A DNA stretch of 64,000 bases from Xaviernesmea oryzae (GCF_900109605.1 NZ_FOAM01000009.1:151583-215582); one strand, 5' to 3'; counted from the stretch's first letter, positions 1 through 10,327 are shown. The notes: generated by a model from the letters alone, not told the origin. Program-made: numbers and translations.

Positions 1-1
1 C

Positions 2-1123
2 ATGAAGAACGGCGTGATCGCCGATCTCGACGAAGTGGAAAGCGTGGTCCGTCTGGCCGTCGATGCAGCGGAGCGCATGGCGGGCCTGACGATCGACAGC
101 CTGATCGTCAATATCTCCGCCGGCCGTCTGCAAAGCGACATCTACACCGCAACGATCGACCTGGGCGGCCAGGAGGTCGATCAGGCGGATCTCAAGCGCG
201 TGCTCGCGGCCGCCGCTCAGCGGTCGCAGCGTCAGGACCGCATGATCCTCCATTCGCTGCCGACAGGCTATTCGCTCGATGGCGAACGCGGCATCCGTGA
301 TCCGCTCGCCATGTTCGGCGATGTGCTCGGCGTCGATATCCACATGTTGACGGCCGAGCGGGCGGCGCTGCGCAATCTCGAACTCTGCGTCAACCGCGCG
401 CATCTCTCGGTCGAGGGGCTGGTTGCGACGCCCTATGCCAGTGGTCTGGCGACGCTCGTCGATGACGAGGTCGAGCTTGGCTGCGCCGCCATCGATCTCG
501 GCGGCGGCACCACGACGATCTCGGTCTTTGCCGAAGGGCGCCTAGTTCATGCTGATGCGGTCTCGCTGGGCGGGCATCACATCACCACCGACCTCGCGCG
601 CGGCCTGTCGACGCGAATCGAGGATGCGGAGCGGCTGAAGGTCGTCCATGGCTCGGCCATGCCGAACGGCGCCGACGAGCGCGAAATGGTCAGCGTGCCG
701 CCGATCGGCGAAGACGAGCGCGACCAGCCGACTCACGTGCCGCGCGCGCTGCTGTCGCGAATCGTTCGCGCCCGCGTCGAGGAAACGCTGGAACTGATTC
801 GCGACAGAATCCAGCGCTCGGGTTTCTCGCCGATCGTCGGCAAGCGCGTGGTGCTGACCGGTGGGGCCAGCCAGCTGACCGGATTGGCGGACGCCGCGCG
901 GCGCGTTCTGGCGCGCAATGTGCGAATCGGTCGCCCGCTCGGCATTTCCGGCCTGCCGGCCGCAGCCAAGGGCCCGGCCTTTTCCGCAGCCGTCGGCCTG
1001 ATGATCTATCCGCAGGTCGCCGACCTCGAAACCCATGCGGCGCAAGGCGGTCTGATCGCCTCGCTGGCGGGGAACAACAGCCGCATCGCCCGTGTCGGGC
1101 AATGGCTGAAAGAAAGTTTCTGA
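2..1123 (+). CDS. ftsA: Cell division protein FtsA (5' end outside window)
   Basis: FtsA is an actin-like ATPase that anchors FtsZ filaments to the inner membrane and recruits late divisome proteins. The visible 373 residues carry actin-fold signatures: a phosphate-binding stretch AAIDLGGGTTTISVF near residue 161 and a second glycine-rich motif VVLTGGASQLTG near residue 282. The protein opens with a typical internal FtsA segment (KNGVIADLDE), so the ATG at position 2 is very probably internal and the gene begins before the window. The C-terminus ends in a short amphipathic tail (VGQWLKESF), as expected for the membrane-targeting helix. It lies 116 bp upstream of ftsZ in the standard order. 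Confidence 0.96.
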   Translation: MKNGVIADLDEVESVVRLAVDAAERMAGLTIDSLIVNISAGRLQSDIYTATIDLGGQEVDQADLKRVLAAAAQRSQRQDRMILHSLPTGYSLDGERGIRDPLAMFGDVLGVDIHMLTAERAALRNLELCVNRAHLSVEGLVATPYASGLATLVDDEVELGCAAIDLGGGTTTISVFAEGRLVHADAVSLGGHHITTDLARGLSTRIEDAERLKVVHGSAMPNGADEREMVSVPPIGEDERDQPTHVPRALLSRIVRARVEETLELIRDRIQRSGFSPIVGKRVVLTGGASQLTGLADAARRVLARNVRIGRPLGISGLPAAAKGPAFSAAVGLMIYPQVADLETHAAQGGLIASLAGNNSRIARVGQWLKESF

Positions 1124-1239
1124 CGGCGTTCGTAAGGCCGCGCAATCGTGACGCAAGCTTCGCGCGGGAACGGACTGTTACGTTGAACCAGATTTGGCCG
1201 GCTCGGCAAGGCGGCCAGGTAAAAGGAAGGAACGGGTAA

Positions 1240-3015
1240 ATGACCATCAACTTGCAGAAGCCGGACATCACCGAGCTCAAGCCGCGCATCACCGTTTTCG
1301 GTGTCGGCGGCGGCGGCGGCAACGCTGTCAACAACATGATCACCGCAGGCCTGCAGGGCGTCGACTTCGTCGTCGCCAACACCGATGCGCAGGCTCTCAC
1401 CATGACCAAGGCCGAGCGAATCATCCAGATGGGTGTCGCCGTCACCGAAGGTCTCGGCGCCGGTTCGCAGCCGGAAGTCGGCCGCGCGGCCGCCGAAGAG
1501 TGCATCGATGAGATCATCGATCACCTGAACGGCACGCATATGTGCTTCGTCACCGCCGGCATGGGCGGCGGCACCGGCACGGGCGCGGCCCCCGTCGTGG
1601 CCCAGGCTGCCCGCAACAAGGGCATCCTGACTGTCGGCGTCGTGACCAAGCCGTTCCATTTCGAGGGCCAGCGCCGCATGCGGCTCGCCGAGCAGGGCAT
1701 CGCCGAGCTGCAGAAGTCGGTCGATACGCTGATCGTCATCCCCAACCAGAACCTCTTCCGCATCGCCAATGACAAGACGACCTTCGCGGACGCCTTCGCC
1801 ATGGCCGACCAGGTTCTCTATTCGGGCGTTGCCTGCATCACCGACCTGATGGTCAAGGAAGGCCTCATCAACCTCGACTTCGCCGACGTACGTTCGGTGA
1901 TGCGCGAGATGGGCCGCGCGATGATGGGCACGGGCGAAGCATCGGGCGAAGGCCGCGCCATGGCCGCCGCCGAAGCTGCGATCGCCAATCCGCTGCTCGA
2001 CGAAACCTCGATGAAGGGCGCTCAGGGCCTGCTGATCTCGATCACCGGCGGTCGTGACTTGACGCTGTTCGAAGTCGATGAAGCCGCAACCCGGATTCGC
2101 GAAGAAGTCGATCCGGATGCCAACATCATCCTCGGCGCCACGTTCGACGAAGACCTCGAAGGCATCATCCGCGTCTCCGTCGTGGCGACCGGCATCGATC
2201 GCACGGCTGCGGAGGTGGCCGATCGCAATGCCAGCTTTCGTCCGGTAGCGCAGAAGGCGGCCCGCCCGGCCGCTCCGGCGCCGCAGGCTGCCGCGCCCGC
2301 CGCCGCTATTGCTGCCCAGCCCGCTCCGGTGATGCAGCAGCAGCCGGCTGCTCCGGCACCCCAGCCGGTGGATGCCGTCGCCCAGGCGATCCGCGAAGCC
2401 GAGATCGAGCGCGAGCTTCTGATCCAGCAGCGCGCGGCACAGCTCGCCGCAGCCCCGGCACCCGTTGCCGAGGAGTTTCGTCCGCAGAGCCGTCTGTTTG
2501 CGCAGCAAGCTCCGGCCGAACAGCCGCAGGCCTTCCGTCAACCGGCTCCGGCCCCGGAGATGCCTGTCTTCCAGCAGCCGGCCGCACCTGTCGCCCAGGC
2601 GCCGCGTTATGAAGCGCCCCGTCAGGAGCCCGTCGCTCCGGTGATGCGCCAGCCGATGCCCGAGCCGGTGCGCATGCCCAAGGTCGAGGACTTCCCGCCG
2701 ATGGTGAAGGCCGAGGCCGAACGCCGTGCCCAGCCGGCCCCGCAGGCCGAAGAACGCGGCGCCATGGGCCTGCTCAAGCGGATCACCAATTCGCTCGGCC
2801 GCCGCGAAGACGAAGAACACAATGTTTCGGCCGATATGACGGCCGGAGCGCCGAGCGCCGCCTCGCAGCAGCGCCGTCCCCTCTCGCCCGAAGCGAGCGT
2901 CTACGCCCCGCGTCGCGGGTCGCTGGATGACCACGGTCGCATGGCCGCGCAGCCGCGCAGCCATGAAGATGATCAGCTCGAAATCCCGGCTTTCCTGCGC
3001 CGTCAGTCGAACTGA
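1240..3015 (+). CDS. ftsZ: Cell division protein FtsZ, long-linker rhizobial type
   Basis: Tubulin-like GTPase that polymerises into the cytokinetic Z ring. The N-terminal GTPase domain covers about residues 1-320, with the tubulin signature GGGTGTG at 109-115. A Pro/Ala/Gln-rich disordered linker follows, from about 335 to 570. The protein ends in the conserved C-terminal peptide ([10 protein letters not shown]), which binds FtsA and other tethers. At 591 residues it is much longer than the roughly 380-residue E. coli protein, which is usual for the main FtsZ of Rhizobiales. The start is supported by AAGGAAGG about 10 bases upstream of ATG. A strong intrinsic terminator follows. Confidence 0.98.
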   Translation: MTINLQKPDITELKPRITVFGVGGGGGNAVNNMITAGLQGVDFVVANTDAQALTMTKAERIIQMGVAVTEGLGAGSQPEVGRAAAEECIDEIIDHLNGTHMCFVTAGMGGGTGTGAAPVVAQAARNKGILTVGVVTKPFHFEGQRRMRLAEQGIAELQKSVDTLIVIPNQNLFRIANDKTTFADAFAMADQVLYSGVACITDLMVKEGLINLDFADVRSVMREMGRAMMGTGEASGEGRAMAAAEAAIANPLLDETSMKGAQGLLISITGGRDLTLFEVDEAATRIREEVDPDANIILGATFDEDLEGIIRVSVVATGIDRTAAEVADRNASFRPVAQKAARPAAPAPQAAAPAAAIAAQPAPVMQQQPAAPAPQPVDAVAQAIREAEIERELLIQQRAAQLAAAPAPVAEEFRPQSRLFAQQAPAEQPQAFRQPAPAPEMPVFQQPAAPVAQAPRYEAPRQEPVAPVMRQPMPEPVRMPKVEDFPPMVKAEAERRAQPAPQAEERGAMGLLKRITNSLGRREDEEHNVSADMTAGAPSAASQQRRPLSPEASVYAPRRGSLDDHGRMAAQPRSHEDDQLEIPAFLRRQSN

Positions 3016-3041
3016 TCCCGACCGTTTCTTCCACCTTGCCG

Positions 3042-3070
3042 AATGCCCGGGCACACTGCCCGGGCATTTT
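3042..3070 (+). terminator. Intrinsic terminator of ftsZ
   Basis: A perfect 12-bp inverted repeat (3042-3053 with 3057-3068, core tgcccgggca) has a 3-base loop and runs into a short T stretch, 26 bp after the ftsZ stop. Confidence 0.85.
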
Positions 3071-3436
3071 CCATTTGTGCTTGCTGAACAGGGGTTTAAC
3101 GCCGGTAGCAAAGTCGTAACAAATCGAAAGAAACAGTGATTTGGAATGACGCGGTACCCTCTCTATCTTCATGATCGAGGGTCTGGCGAAGATCCGTTGC
3201 GACTCGCGCGTCATGCGGGCTAAGCGACGGGACGGAGGCGGGCCGGCAAGACGCTTAGGACGTTTCACACGATCGCGGCGCCGCGCAAGAGCTTGGTTCG
3301 CGATCTCCGGTCATCGGTATCGTGCGCAGTGGCGGGACAGATCAGTGGTCCCGGCGCAGGCAGGCTGTGGCCCCGAGACGGGCAACGGTCAAGAGAGACA
3401 ACATGGTACGGCGGTGCACGCCGGCGAAGTGAAGGC

Positions 3437-4396
3437 ATGACGCGTATGGGAATGACAATCGGTTCTTTGGGCTTCCAGACCACGATCGCACAGGCGGTTA
3501 CCCTGTCTGGAACCGGCGTTCATTCCGGCGCAGGCGTCTCCATCACCTTCCTGCCGGCGGAGGCCGATAGCGGCATCGTCTTCCAGCGCATGGACGGCCA
3601 GACGCTGCTCAGCGAATTTCGCGCCGTGTCAGTCAATGTCGGCAACACCGATCTCTGCACCGTTCTGGGCTTTTCCCCAGCCACCGCGATCGCCACGATC
3701 GAACATGTGATGGCCGCGCTCTATGCCATCGGCGTCGACAATCTGATCGTCGAGGTCCAGGGCGGCGAAATGCCGATCATGGATGGCAGCTCCGCGCCCT
3801 TCTTCGAAGCCATCGAGCAGGTTGGTCTGAAGGCGCTTGCGGTGAAGCGCCGTGTGATCCGCGTGCTCAAGCCGGTGCGCATCGAACATGGCGCATCTTG
3901 GTCCGAATTCCTGCCGCATGACGTCATGCGCTTCGAGGTGGACATCGATTTCGATACGCCGCTGATCGGCCGCCAGTCCTGGAAGGGCGACATAACGCCC
4001 GCCACCTTCAAGCGCGAGCTTTCGCGGGCGCGCACCTTCGGCTTCATGCGCGATGTCGAGCGGATGTGGGCCGCGGGCCGCGGCCTCGGTTCTTCGCTGG
4101 AAAATTCCGTCGTGATTTCGGACGACAACACCGTGATCAATGTCGAGGGCCTGCGCTACCAGGGCGACGAGTTCGTACGCCACAAGACGCTGGACGCCGT
4201 GGGCGATCTGGCACTGGCGGGCATGCCGTTCGTGGGAATCTATCGCTCCTATCGCGGCGGCCACAAGATGAATGCCTATGCCTTGAAGGCGCTGATGAGC
4301 GATCCGACGGCCTATGAGATCGTCGAAAGCGTTCCCAACCGCGCCCGCATCCTGCGCGAGCCGGTTCTGGCGGCAGCGGCCTCCGTTTCGGCCTGA
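3437..4396 (+). CDS. lpxC: UDP-3-O-acyl-N-acetylglucosamine deacetylase LpxC
   Basis: Zinc-dependent deacetylase catalysing the committed step of lipid A synthesis in the cytoplasm. The family's first zinc-binding His lies in TIEHVMAAL near residue 89, and the second metal/catalytic segment HKTLDAVGD lies near residue 249. The hydrophobic substrate passage region is also recognisable (EMPIMDGSSAPF). The chosen ATG gives 319 residues, close to the family norm of about 305-320. In-frame ATGs at 3446 and 3452 are alternatives, and the reading frame stays open upstream to 3293 without family similarity. It follows ftsZ as in other rhizobia, after a 420-bp gap with no other gene. Confidence 0.96.
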   Translation: MTRMGMTIGSLGFQTTIAQAVTLSGTGVHSGAGVSITFLPAEADSGIVFQRMDGQTLLSEFRAVSVNVGNTDLCTVLGFSPATAIATIEHVMAALYAIGVDNLIVEVQGGEMPIMDGSSAPFFEAIEQVGLKALAVKRRVIRVLKPVRIEHGASWSEFLPHDVMRFEVDIDFDTPLIGRQSWKGDITPATFKRELSRARTFGFMRDVERMWAAGRGLGSSLENSVVISDDNTVINVEGLRYQGDEFVRHKTLDAVGDLALAGMPFVGIYRSYRGGHKMNAYALKALMSDPTAYEIVESVPNRARILREPVLAAAASVSA

Positions 4397-4448
4397 TAGG
4401 CGGCGGTGCGCTGCGCCGGTCTCATGAGAAAACAGCAGGTTAGATGAA

Positions 4449-4474
4449 GGGGCTCCGCAGGTGCGGAGCCTTCT
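4449..4474 (+). terminator. Probable lpxC terminator
   Basis: An 8-bp GC stem (ggctccgc with gcggagcc, loop aggt) extended by G-T wobbles and followed by ttct, 53 bp after the lpxC stop. The T run is short. The rest of the 431-bp gap (4397-4827) shows no gene; it presumably holds the bamD promoter, but no clear promoter motif was identified. Confidence 0.6.
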
Positions 4475-4827
4475 GCGCAAGCAGTTTGACCATGCGCACC
4501 GCCCCGCCTTTTGCGATGGACATGCCACAAAAAAGCGTTAATCCATCATCAGGACATTGCGGACGTGGTGCGCTTTGGCTTAAGAGCTTAGGCGAAGCTT
4601 CTCACGGCAGGTCGAAAAGGGAGCTCGTGTCCTGTGCGTCGGTTGCACGGGGGCAGAGGCGCTGGAGGCGAGGGCGCCTTGGGCACTGGCGGGTCCGCGC
4701 TCGGCGGCTTTGAAGAGGGTGGGGCTAAGTGCCTGGCCGCGTGTCTCGAACTGGCAGGTCTTGCCGGCGCCGGGGTCATGAGTCATGGGCGGCAGCGGGG
4801 CATCTGCCGGATAACGGGAATGTTTTG

Positions 4828-5694
4828 ATGGACTTTGCACACCACTTCGGACTGAAGAAGCTGGCGCGCGGCGGTATGATCGCGCTCTCCCTCGGCCTGA
4901 GCGGCCTGCTTCTGTCCGCGTGCCAAAACGATCCCGATATCGACATCACCAAGCTGAAGGCAGACACCGATCCGCCGGATGTGCTCTATCGCCAGGGCTT
5001 GGCCAATCTCAATGCCGGCAAGACGACGGAAGCGGCGCGCAAGTTCGACGCCATCGACCGCGAGCATCCCTTCTCCGAATATGCCCGCAAGGCGCTGGTG
5101 ATGAAGGCCTTCGTGGCCTATCGCAACGGTCAGTCGCAGGACGCGATCACCGCTGCCACGCGTTATCTCAATCTTTATCCGCAGTCGGAAGACGCGGCCT
5201 ATGCGCAATATATCGTCGGGCTCGCCTATTCCAAGCAGATCCCGACGGTGACGCAGGACCAGAAGCCGGCGTTCAAGACCATCGAGGCGATGCAAACCGT
5301 CATCGATAAGTACCCGACAAGCGAATATGTCGAGGATGCACGCGCCAAGCTGCGCTTCGCCAAGGATCAGCTGGCCGGCAAGGAAATGCAGGTCGGGCGC
5401 TACTATCTCGAACGCAAGGAATATCTGGCGGCGGCCTCGCGCTTCCGCACGGTGGTCGAGCAATATCCGACCACCAATCAAGTCGAAGAGGCGCTGGCGC
5501 GCCTGGTCGAAACCTATTTTGCCATGGGCGTCACCTCCGAAGCGCAGACGGCGGCGGCGGTGCTCGGCCATAACTATCCCGATAGCCAGTGGTATGCCGA
5601 CTCGTACAAGCTTTTGCAGGGCAACGGCCTGGAACCGCGCGAAAATGGCGGCTCCTGGATTTCCCGCGCTGGCAAGAACCTGATCGGCGCCTAA
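4828..5694 (+). CDS. bamD: Outer membrane assembly lipoprotein BamD (ComL/YfiO family)
   Basis: Lipoprotein subunit of the BAM complex that inserts beta-barrel proteins into the outer membrane. The 288-residue product begins with a basic N-terminus and hydrophobic stretch, ending in the lipobox LLLSAC with the lipidated Cys at residue 32. The rest is alpha-helical with tetratricopeptide-like repeats ([48 protein letters not shown]). The ATG at 4828 was chosen because it places the signal peptide correctly; the longer open frame upstream lacks any. The next gene, recN, starts 15 bp after the stop, suggesting co-transcription. Confidence 0.95.
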   Translation: MDFAHHFGLKKLARGGMIALSLGLSGLLLSACQNDPDIDITKLKADTDPPDVLYRQGLANLNAGKTTEAARKFDAIDREHPFSEYARKALVMKAFVAYRNGQSQDAITAATRYLNLYPQSEDAAYAQYIVGLAYSKQIPTVTQDQKPAFKTIEAMQTVIDKYPTSEYVEDARAKLRFAKDQLAGKEMQVGRYYLERKEYLAAASRFRTVVEQYPTTNQVEEALARLVETYFAMGVTSEAQTAAAVLGHNYPDSQWYADSYKLLQGNGLEPRENGGSWISRAGKNLIGA

Positions 5695-5709
5695 CCTTCA
5701 GACCGGCGG

Positions 5710-7383
5710 ATGCTCTCTCAGATTTCGATCCGCGATATCGTTCTTATCGAACGGCTCGATCTTTCCTTCGACGCCGGCCTCTCGGTTTTGACCGGCGAGA
5801 CCGGTGCAGGCAAGTCGATTCTGCTCGACAGCCTTTCGCTCGCGCTTGGCGGACGTGGCGATGGTTCGCTGGTGCGTCATGGCGCCGAGCGCGGCCAGGT
5901 CACGGCGGTGTTCGATGTCTCGGTCGATCATCCAGCCCGCGCCTTCGTGCGCGACAATGGCATCGATGATGATGGCGACCTGATCTTCCGCCGCGTGCAA
6001 TCGGGCGATGGCCGCACCAAGGCCTATATCAACGACCAGCCTGTTTCCGTTCAGCTGCTGCGCCAAGCGGGCCAGCTGCTAGTGGAAATCCACGGCCAGC
6101 ATGATGACCGCGCATTGGTGGATGCCGATGCCCATCGCATGCTGCTCGATGCCTTCGGCGCCTTGCAGCGGGACGGCGAGGCGGTGGCTAGCCTCTTCCG
6201 CAGCTGGCGCGACAGCGAGCGCGCCTTCAAGAAGCATCGAGAAAAGGTCGAGGCCGCCGCGCGCGAGGCCGATTATATCCGCTCAAGCGTTGAGGAGCTT
6301 GAGGCGCTTAGCCCGCTCGATGGCGAAGAGGACGAACTGGCCGAACGCCGCGCCCGGATGATGAAGGCCGAGCGCATCGCCGTCGACATCAACGAGGCGA
6401 GCGAATTTCTCAACGGCCATTCCTCCCCAGTGCCGCAGATCGCCTCGCTGGTGCGCCGGCTGGAGCGTAAGAGCCACGAAGCGCCGGGTCTGCTCGAGGA
6501 GACGGTGACCTTTCTCGACACGGCACTGAATCATCTGTCCGATGCGCAAATGGCCGTGGAAGCAGCGCTCCGCAAAACCGAATATGACCCGAAGGAACTG
6601 GAGCGGGTGGAGGAGCGGCTTTTTGCTTTGCGCGCCGCCGCTCGCAAATATTCCGTTCCCGTCAGTGAACTGCCGGCGCTTGCCATGCGCATGGTCTCAA
6701 GCCTCGCCGATCTCGATGCGGGCGCGGAAAAGCTGCGCCAGCTCGAGGCCGACGTGACGGAAACGCGCGCGGCCTATGATGCGGCGGCGCTTGCCCTGTC
6801 CAGCAAGCGCCACGACACCGCCACGGCGCTTTCTGAGGCTGTCATGGCCGAACTGCCGGCGCTGAAGCTGGAGCGGGCGCGGTTCACCGTCGAGGTGAAG
6901 ACCGACGCATCGGTCCCGGCGGCCGAAGGCATCGATCTCGTTGAGTTCCACGTGCAGACCAATCCCGGCACTCGGCCCGGACCGATCATGAAGGTGGCGT
7001 CTGGCGGTGAACTTTCGCGCTTCCTCCTGGCGCTGAAGGTGGCGCTCGCTGATCGCGGTTCGGCCCCGACCTTGGTCTTCGACGAAATCGATACGGGGGT
7101 GGGCGGCGCGGTGGCCGATGCCATTGGCCAGCGGCTGAAGCGCCTGTCGGCTCGCGTGCAGGTTCTCTCCGTCACCCACGCGCCGCAGGTCGCCGCGCGG
7201 GCGGCCACCCATCTGCTGATTTCCAAGGGGCCGAGCGAGGGGCAGGGCGACCGTATCGCAACCCGCGTTGCCCGCATGAACGAAGATGCCCGGCGAGAGG
7301 AAATCGCCCGCATGCTCGCAGGCGCCTCGATCACCGAAGAGGCACGCGCGGCTGCCGCGCGGCTTCTGGCCGGGAACGGCTAG
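5710..7383 (+). CDS. recN: DNA repair protein RecN
   Basis: SMC-like ATPase involved in repair of double-strand breaks together with RecA. Walker A is GETGAGKS at residues 29-36. A long coiled-coil region occupies the middle (about 150-350). The ABC signature region (ASGGELSRF) lies near residue 430 and the Walker B stretch LVFDEIDTGVGG near 455. At 557 residues it is full length for the family (E. coli 553). Its short distance to bamD suggests one transcript. The bamD-recN order is familiar in rhizobia, where ligA often follows. Here ligA is about 5.6 kb away on the other strand. Confidence 0.97.
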   Translation: MLSQISIRDIVLIERLDLSFDAGLSVLTGETGAGKSILLDSLSLALGGRGDGSLVRHGAERGQVTAVFDVSVDHPARAFVRDNGIDDDGDLIFRRVQSGDGRTKAYINDQPVSVQLLRQAGQLLVEIHGQHDDRALVDADAHRMLLDAFGALQRDGEAVASLFRSWRDSERAFKKHREKVEAAAREADYIRSSVEELEALSPLDGEEDELAERRARMMKAERIAVDINEASEFLNGHSSPVPQIASLVRRLERKSHEAPGLLEETVTFLDTALNHLSDAQMAVEAALRKTEYDPKELERVEERLFALRAAARKYSVPVSELPALAMRMVSSLADLDAGAEKLRQLEADVTETRAAYDAAALALSSKRHDTATALSEAVMAELPALKLERARFTVEVKTDASVPAAEGIDLVEFHVQTNPGTRPGPIMKVASGGELSRFLLALKVALADRGSAPTLVFDEIDTGVGGAVADAIGQRLKRLSARVQVLSVTHAPQVAARAATHLLISKGPSEGQGDRIATRVARMNEDARREEIARMLAGASITEEARAAAARLLAGNG

Positions 7384-7464
7384 AGGCTTCGCCTGATGTG
7401 TCCGTACCGCGCAGCAGAACGCATCAGGATACAGGCAGTTGGCGCTCTCGCATCCAGCATTGAC

Positions 7465-7612
7465 CTTTTCAGGGAGGAGGTGGCGGGTGGCGTGAAGACG
7501 CCACCCGCCGGTCGGATAACCGACCTGTCCGCGAGCTGAAGGAGGAGGACGCTCAAGCGGACCCTGGTGGCCGCCCGTGAAAAGCCCGAGGGAGGAGGAG
7601 AAGGCTTCCCAC
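7465..7612 (-). ncRNA. Candidate multi-anti-Shine-Dalgarno small RNA (alpha-r14/NfeR1-like)
   Basis: The 733-bp gap between recN and the aminopeptidase gene has no convincing coding frame. Its minus strand carries three CCTCCTCC-type motifs complementary to the ribosome-binding consensus, at 7588-7600, 7541-7549 and 7471-7481. The first lies in the loop of a short hairpin (aagcc/ggctt, 7582-7607). The second lies in the loop of a longer one (gtccgc and gagc paired with gctc and gcggac, 7527-7562). A 6-bp hairpin (7510-7525) and a perfect 12-bp hairpin (7482-7509) follow, then the third motif. Repeated anti-SD loops on hairpins are the hallmark, from memory, of the rhizobial alpha-r14 (NfeR1) RNAs. 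No clear promoter or U-tailed terminator was found, so ends and strand are inferred. The remainder of the gap (7384-7464 and 7613-8116) shows nothing I can name. Confidence 0.5.
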
Positions 7613-8116
7613 AGGAAATCGGACCACACAGACTGATGCTGCCAAAAGCAGCATAGGCGGAACGTCAGCGGATCGCTGCTTCCGTTCTGGGCGCACTCTT
7701 AGCGCTTTGGATGGCAAAAAGAAGTCATCTGCCGGGCATGGGAGCCATGCACCATCGACCTCTTGTCAAAACGATTTGATTTTGATCGTCAATGAGGCGG
7801 TTGCAGAGGCTGTGACATTGTCGCGATCAGGCTGTTTTCGTACAGGGTGCAGCCGTCCATTCAGGCTGATCTCGCTTGCGACAGAGCTCGGCGGGGACGG
7901 GCGTCTCCTAAGACAGCGCCAAGACAGGGTGCGGATCGTGGCGGCTCATCGACGGCCTGCCATGCGTAAGGCGAACCGCTGGTGTTTCGTGAAGATTGGG
8001 ATTTGCATGGCGATGCAGTAGTCTGCGGGCGACTCGCCGCCGCGCGCCCTGCATGCCTGGCGGCTCTTCACACGCAGGCGGATCTTGCCTGCGCTGCACC
8101 ATCCGGGAAGCTCATC

Positions 8117-9952
8117 ATGTATCAGTCCTTCGATGTCACCTCCACGCCGCAATTCGGGAAGGAGAGGGTGGCCGCACTGCGTGCGCATCTGGCGCAAGCC
8201 GGTGCGGATGGTTTCCTTGTGCCGCGTGCCGATGAATATCAGGGCGAATATGTGCCGGCCTGTGCCGAGCGTCTGGCCTGGCTCACCGGCTTCACCGGAT
8301 CGGCCGGCATGGCGCTGATTCTGCCGGAGCGGGCGATCGTCTTTGTCGATGGGCGCTATGTGACCCAGCTCGCCCAGCAGGTGGATGGCGAGGTGTTCGA
8401 AGGCGGCGATCTCATCGGCGAGCCGCCGCATCTCTGGCTGGAGCGTCATGCGCCCGATGGACTGCGACTTGCCATCGATCCCGCGCTGCATACGGGCGCG
8501 GAGGTGCGTAAGCTCAAGGCCGCGCTGGAAAAGCACGGCGGCAGCCTGGTTCTGCTTAAGGCCAATCCGCTTGATAGGCTCTGGACTGATCGGCCAGCCG
8601 AGCCGATGGGGCGCGTGATCATTCAGACGGACGCCCATGCCGGCAAGCTCGCCCGCGATAAGATCGCCGAGATGGCCGAAGCCACCGCTAAGGCCGGCGC
8701 GACAGCCCTTCTCGTCACCGATCCGCAGTCGATCGCCTGGATCTTCAATCTGCGCGGTGCCGATGTGCCGCACACGCCCAATCCGCTGGCCCGCGCGGTG
8801 ATCACCGACGAAGGCGTGGCGGAAATCTTCATCGATGCGCGCAAGCTCGATATCGAGGCCAAGGCCTATCTGACCCAGATCGCCACCATCGCGCCGCCGG
8901 CTTCCTTTCTGGAGCGCGTCGGCGCGTTAGCGCGCGAAAGCGGCGCGCTGATGATCGATCCCGACCACGCCGCCTACGCCGTGGCCGAGCTGATCCGGGC
9001 CGAAGGGGGCATGGTGGTCGAAGGCGCGGATCCGGCCCGTCTGCCGCGCGCTGTTAAGAACGAGGTGGAGCTTGAAGGCGCGCGCCGTGCGCATCTGCAG
9101 GATGGCGCCGCCATGGTCGAGTTTCTCACCTGGCTGGATGCGCAGGCGCCGGGAAGCGTGACGGAGATCCAGGCAGTCGAGAAGCTCGAAGCCTGCCGCA
9201 TCGCGGCAGGCCAGCGGATGCAGAACCCGCTGAAAGACATTTCCTTCGACACCATTGCCGGCGCCGGCGCCCATGCGGCGATCATGCACTACCGCGTCAC
9301 CCATGAAAGCGACGCGCCGCTGGAAGCCGGCACGCTGTTTCTGATCGACTCCGGTGGGCAATATGTCAACGGCACCACCGATATTACCCGCACCGTCGCC
9401 ATCGGCACACCGCCGGACGAGGGAAAGCGCCTGTTCACGCTGGTGCTCAAGGGCATGATCGCGCTCTCGACAGCGCGTTTCCCCAAGGGCACACGTGGCG
9501 TGGAGCTCGATCCGCTCGTGCGCATCACGCTGTGGAAGGCCGGCGTCGACTTCGCCCATGGCACCGGCCATGGCATCGGCTCCTATCTTTCCGTCCATGA
9601 AGGGCCGCAACGCATCTCCCGCGCCGGCATGCAGGAGATCCTGCCGGGCATGCTGCTATCCAACGAGCCGGGCTATTATCGCCCCGGCGCCTTCGGCATC
9701 CGCATCGAAAACGTCATTCACACCTTGCCCGCAGCGCCGATCGACGGCGGCGATCTCCCCATGCTCGGCTTCGAAACCATCACCTTCTGCCCGATCGATC
9801 GCCGCCTGATCGTGCCCGGCCTGCTCTCGCCGGAAGAGCGCGCCTGGCTCGACGCCTATCATGCGGAGACGCGCGAGAAGCTGATGCCGTTGATCGAGGA
9901 TGAAAAGGCCAAGGCCTGGCTCATCCAGGCGACGGAACCGCTGCCGGCGTAG
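8117..9952 (+). CDS. Xaa-Pro aminopeptidase (M24B, three-domain type)
   Basis: Cytosolic metallo-aminopeptidase predicted to remove N-terminal residues before proline. The 611-residue length matches the large three-domain aminopeptidase P class: two creatinase-like N-terminal domains, then a C-terminal pita-bread domain. Metal ligands expected for two metal ions are visible: Asp residues in DSGGQYVNGTTDIT (near 411 and 422), His in HGTGHGIG (near 485), Glu in NEPGYY (near 515) and Glu in RIENVI (near 530). The ATG at 8117 is chosen because the homologous region begins immediately (FDVTSTPQF...VAALRAHLA). The frame extends upstream to 7982 without similarity to the family. Confidence 0.93.
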   Translation: MYQSFDVTSTPQFGKERVAALRAHLAQAGADGFLVPRADEYQGEYVPACAERLAWLTGFTGSAGMALILPERAIVFVDGRYVTQLAQQVDGEVFEGGDLIGEPPHLWLERHAPDGLRLAIDPALHTGAEVRKLKAALEKHGGSLVLLKANPLDRLWTDRPAEPMGRVIIQTDAHAGKLARDKIAEMAEATAKAGATALLVTDPQSIAWIFNLRGADVPHTPNPLARAVITDEGVAEIFIDARKLDIEAKAYLTQIATIAPPASFLERVGALARESGALMIDPDHAAYAVAELIRAEGGMVVEGADPARLPRAVKNEVELEGARRAHLQDGAAMVEFLTWLDAQAPGSVTEIQAVEKLEACRIAAGQRMQNPLKDISFDTIAGAGAHAAIMHYRVTHESDAPLEAGTLFLIDSGGQYVNGTTDITRTVAIGTPPDEGKRLFTLVLKGMIALSTARFPKGTRGVELDPLVRITLWKAGVDFAHGTGHGIGSYLSVHEGPQRISRAGMQEILPGMLLSNEPGYYRPGAFGIRIENVIHTLPAAPIDGGDLPMLGFETITFCPIDRRLIVPGLLSPEERAWLDAYHAETREKLMPLIEDEKAKAWLIQATEPLPA

Positions 9953-10018
9953 GGCGGTTCACCGATCAGCAGAAGATGGGCGCCGAAGCCGGCGGCCATT
10001 CGTATGGCGGCATCGCCT

Positions 10019-10327
10019 TCAAAGTCCGAGATGTCGCAGTCCCATCACCACGGCCCAGCCGACCAGCAGCATCGGCACCGGCGCGAGCCGGAAGCCGGCG
10101 AGGAAGGCGACGACGATGGCAATGGCGGCATCGCGGCCGCCGGTGATGAGCGCAGGCGCTACAAGGGTGGACAAGACGGCTGCCGGCACGGCGTCGAGCG
10201 CCGCCATCAGGCGCGGTGGAAGCCGCTGGAAGCGGCGCACGAGCAGATAGCCGCCAATGCGCGTCAGATAGGTCGCCAGCGCCGCCATGAGCACGACGGG
10301 TGCATAGCCGAGATCGAAACCGCCCAT
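10019..10327 (-). CDS. azlD: AzlD-family branched-chain amino acid exporter subunit
   Basis: Small 102-residue inner-membrane protein with three to four hydrophobic helices (APVVLMAALATYLTRIGGYLL; AAIAIVVAFLAGF; PMLLVGWAVVMGL). This size and the LTRIGGYLL motif fit the AzlD family, the small partner of AzlC in a two-component exporter of branched-chain or related amino acids. The start codon overlaps the azlC stop (TGATG), so translation is probably coupled. The substrate is inferred only from the family. Confidence 0.85.
   Translation of the reverse strand: MGGFDLGYAPVVLMAALATYLTRIGGYLLVRRFQRLPPRLMAALDAVPAAVLSTLVAPALITGGRDAAIAIVVAFLAGFRLAPVPMLLVGWAVVMGLRHLGL

Noticed and set aside
1006..3111. 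Minus-strand frame of 701 codons over ftsZ
   Set aside because: It is antisense to ftsZ, with Arg/Gly/His-rich composition typical of a shadow frame.
7764..7781. Minus-strand ttgaca near 7770 as a promoter of the small RNA
   Set aside because: No acceptable -10 lies at 16-18 bases, so it was not listed.
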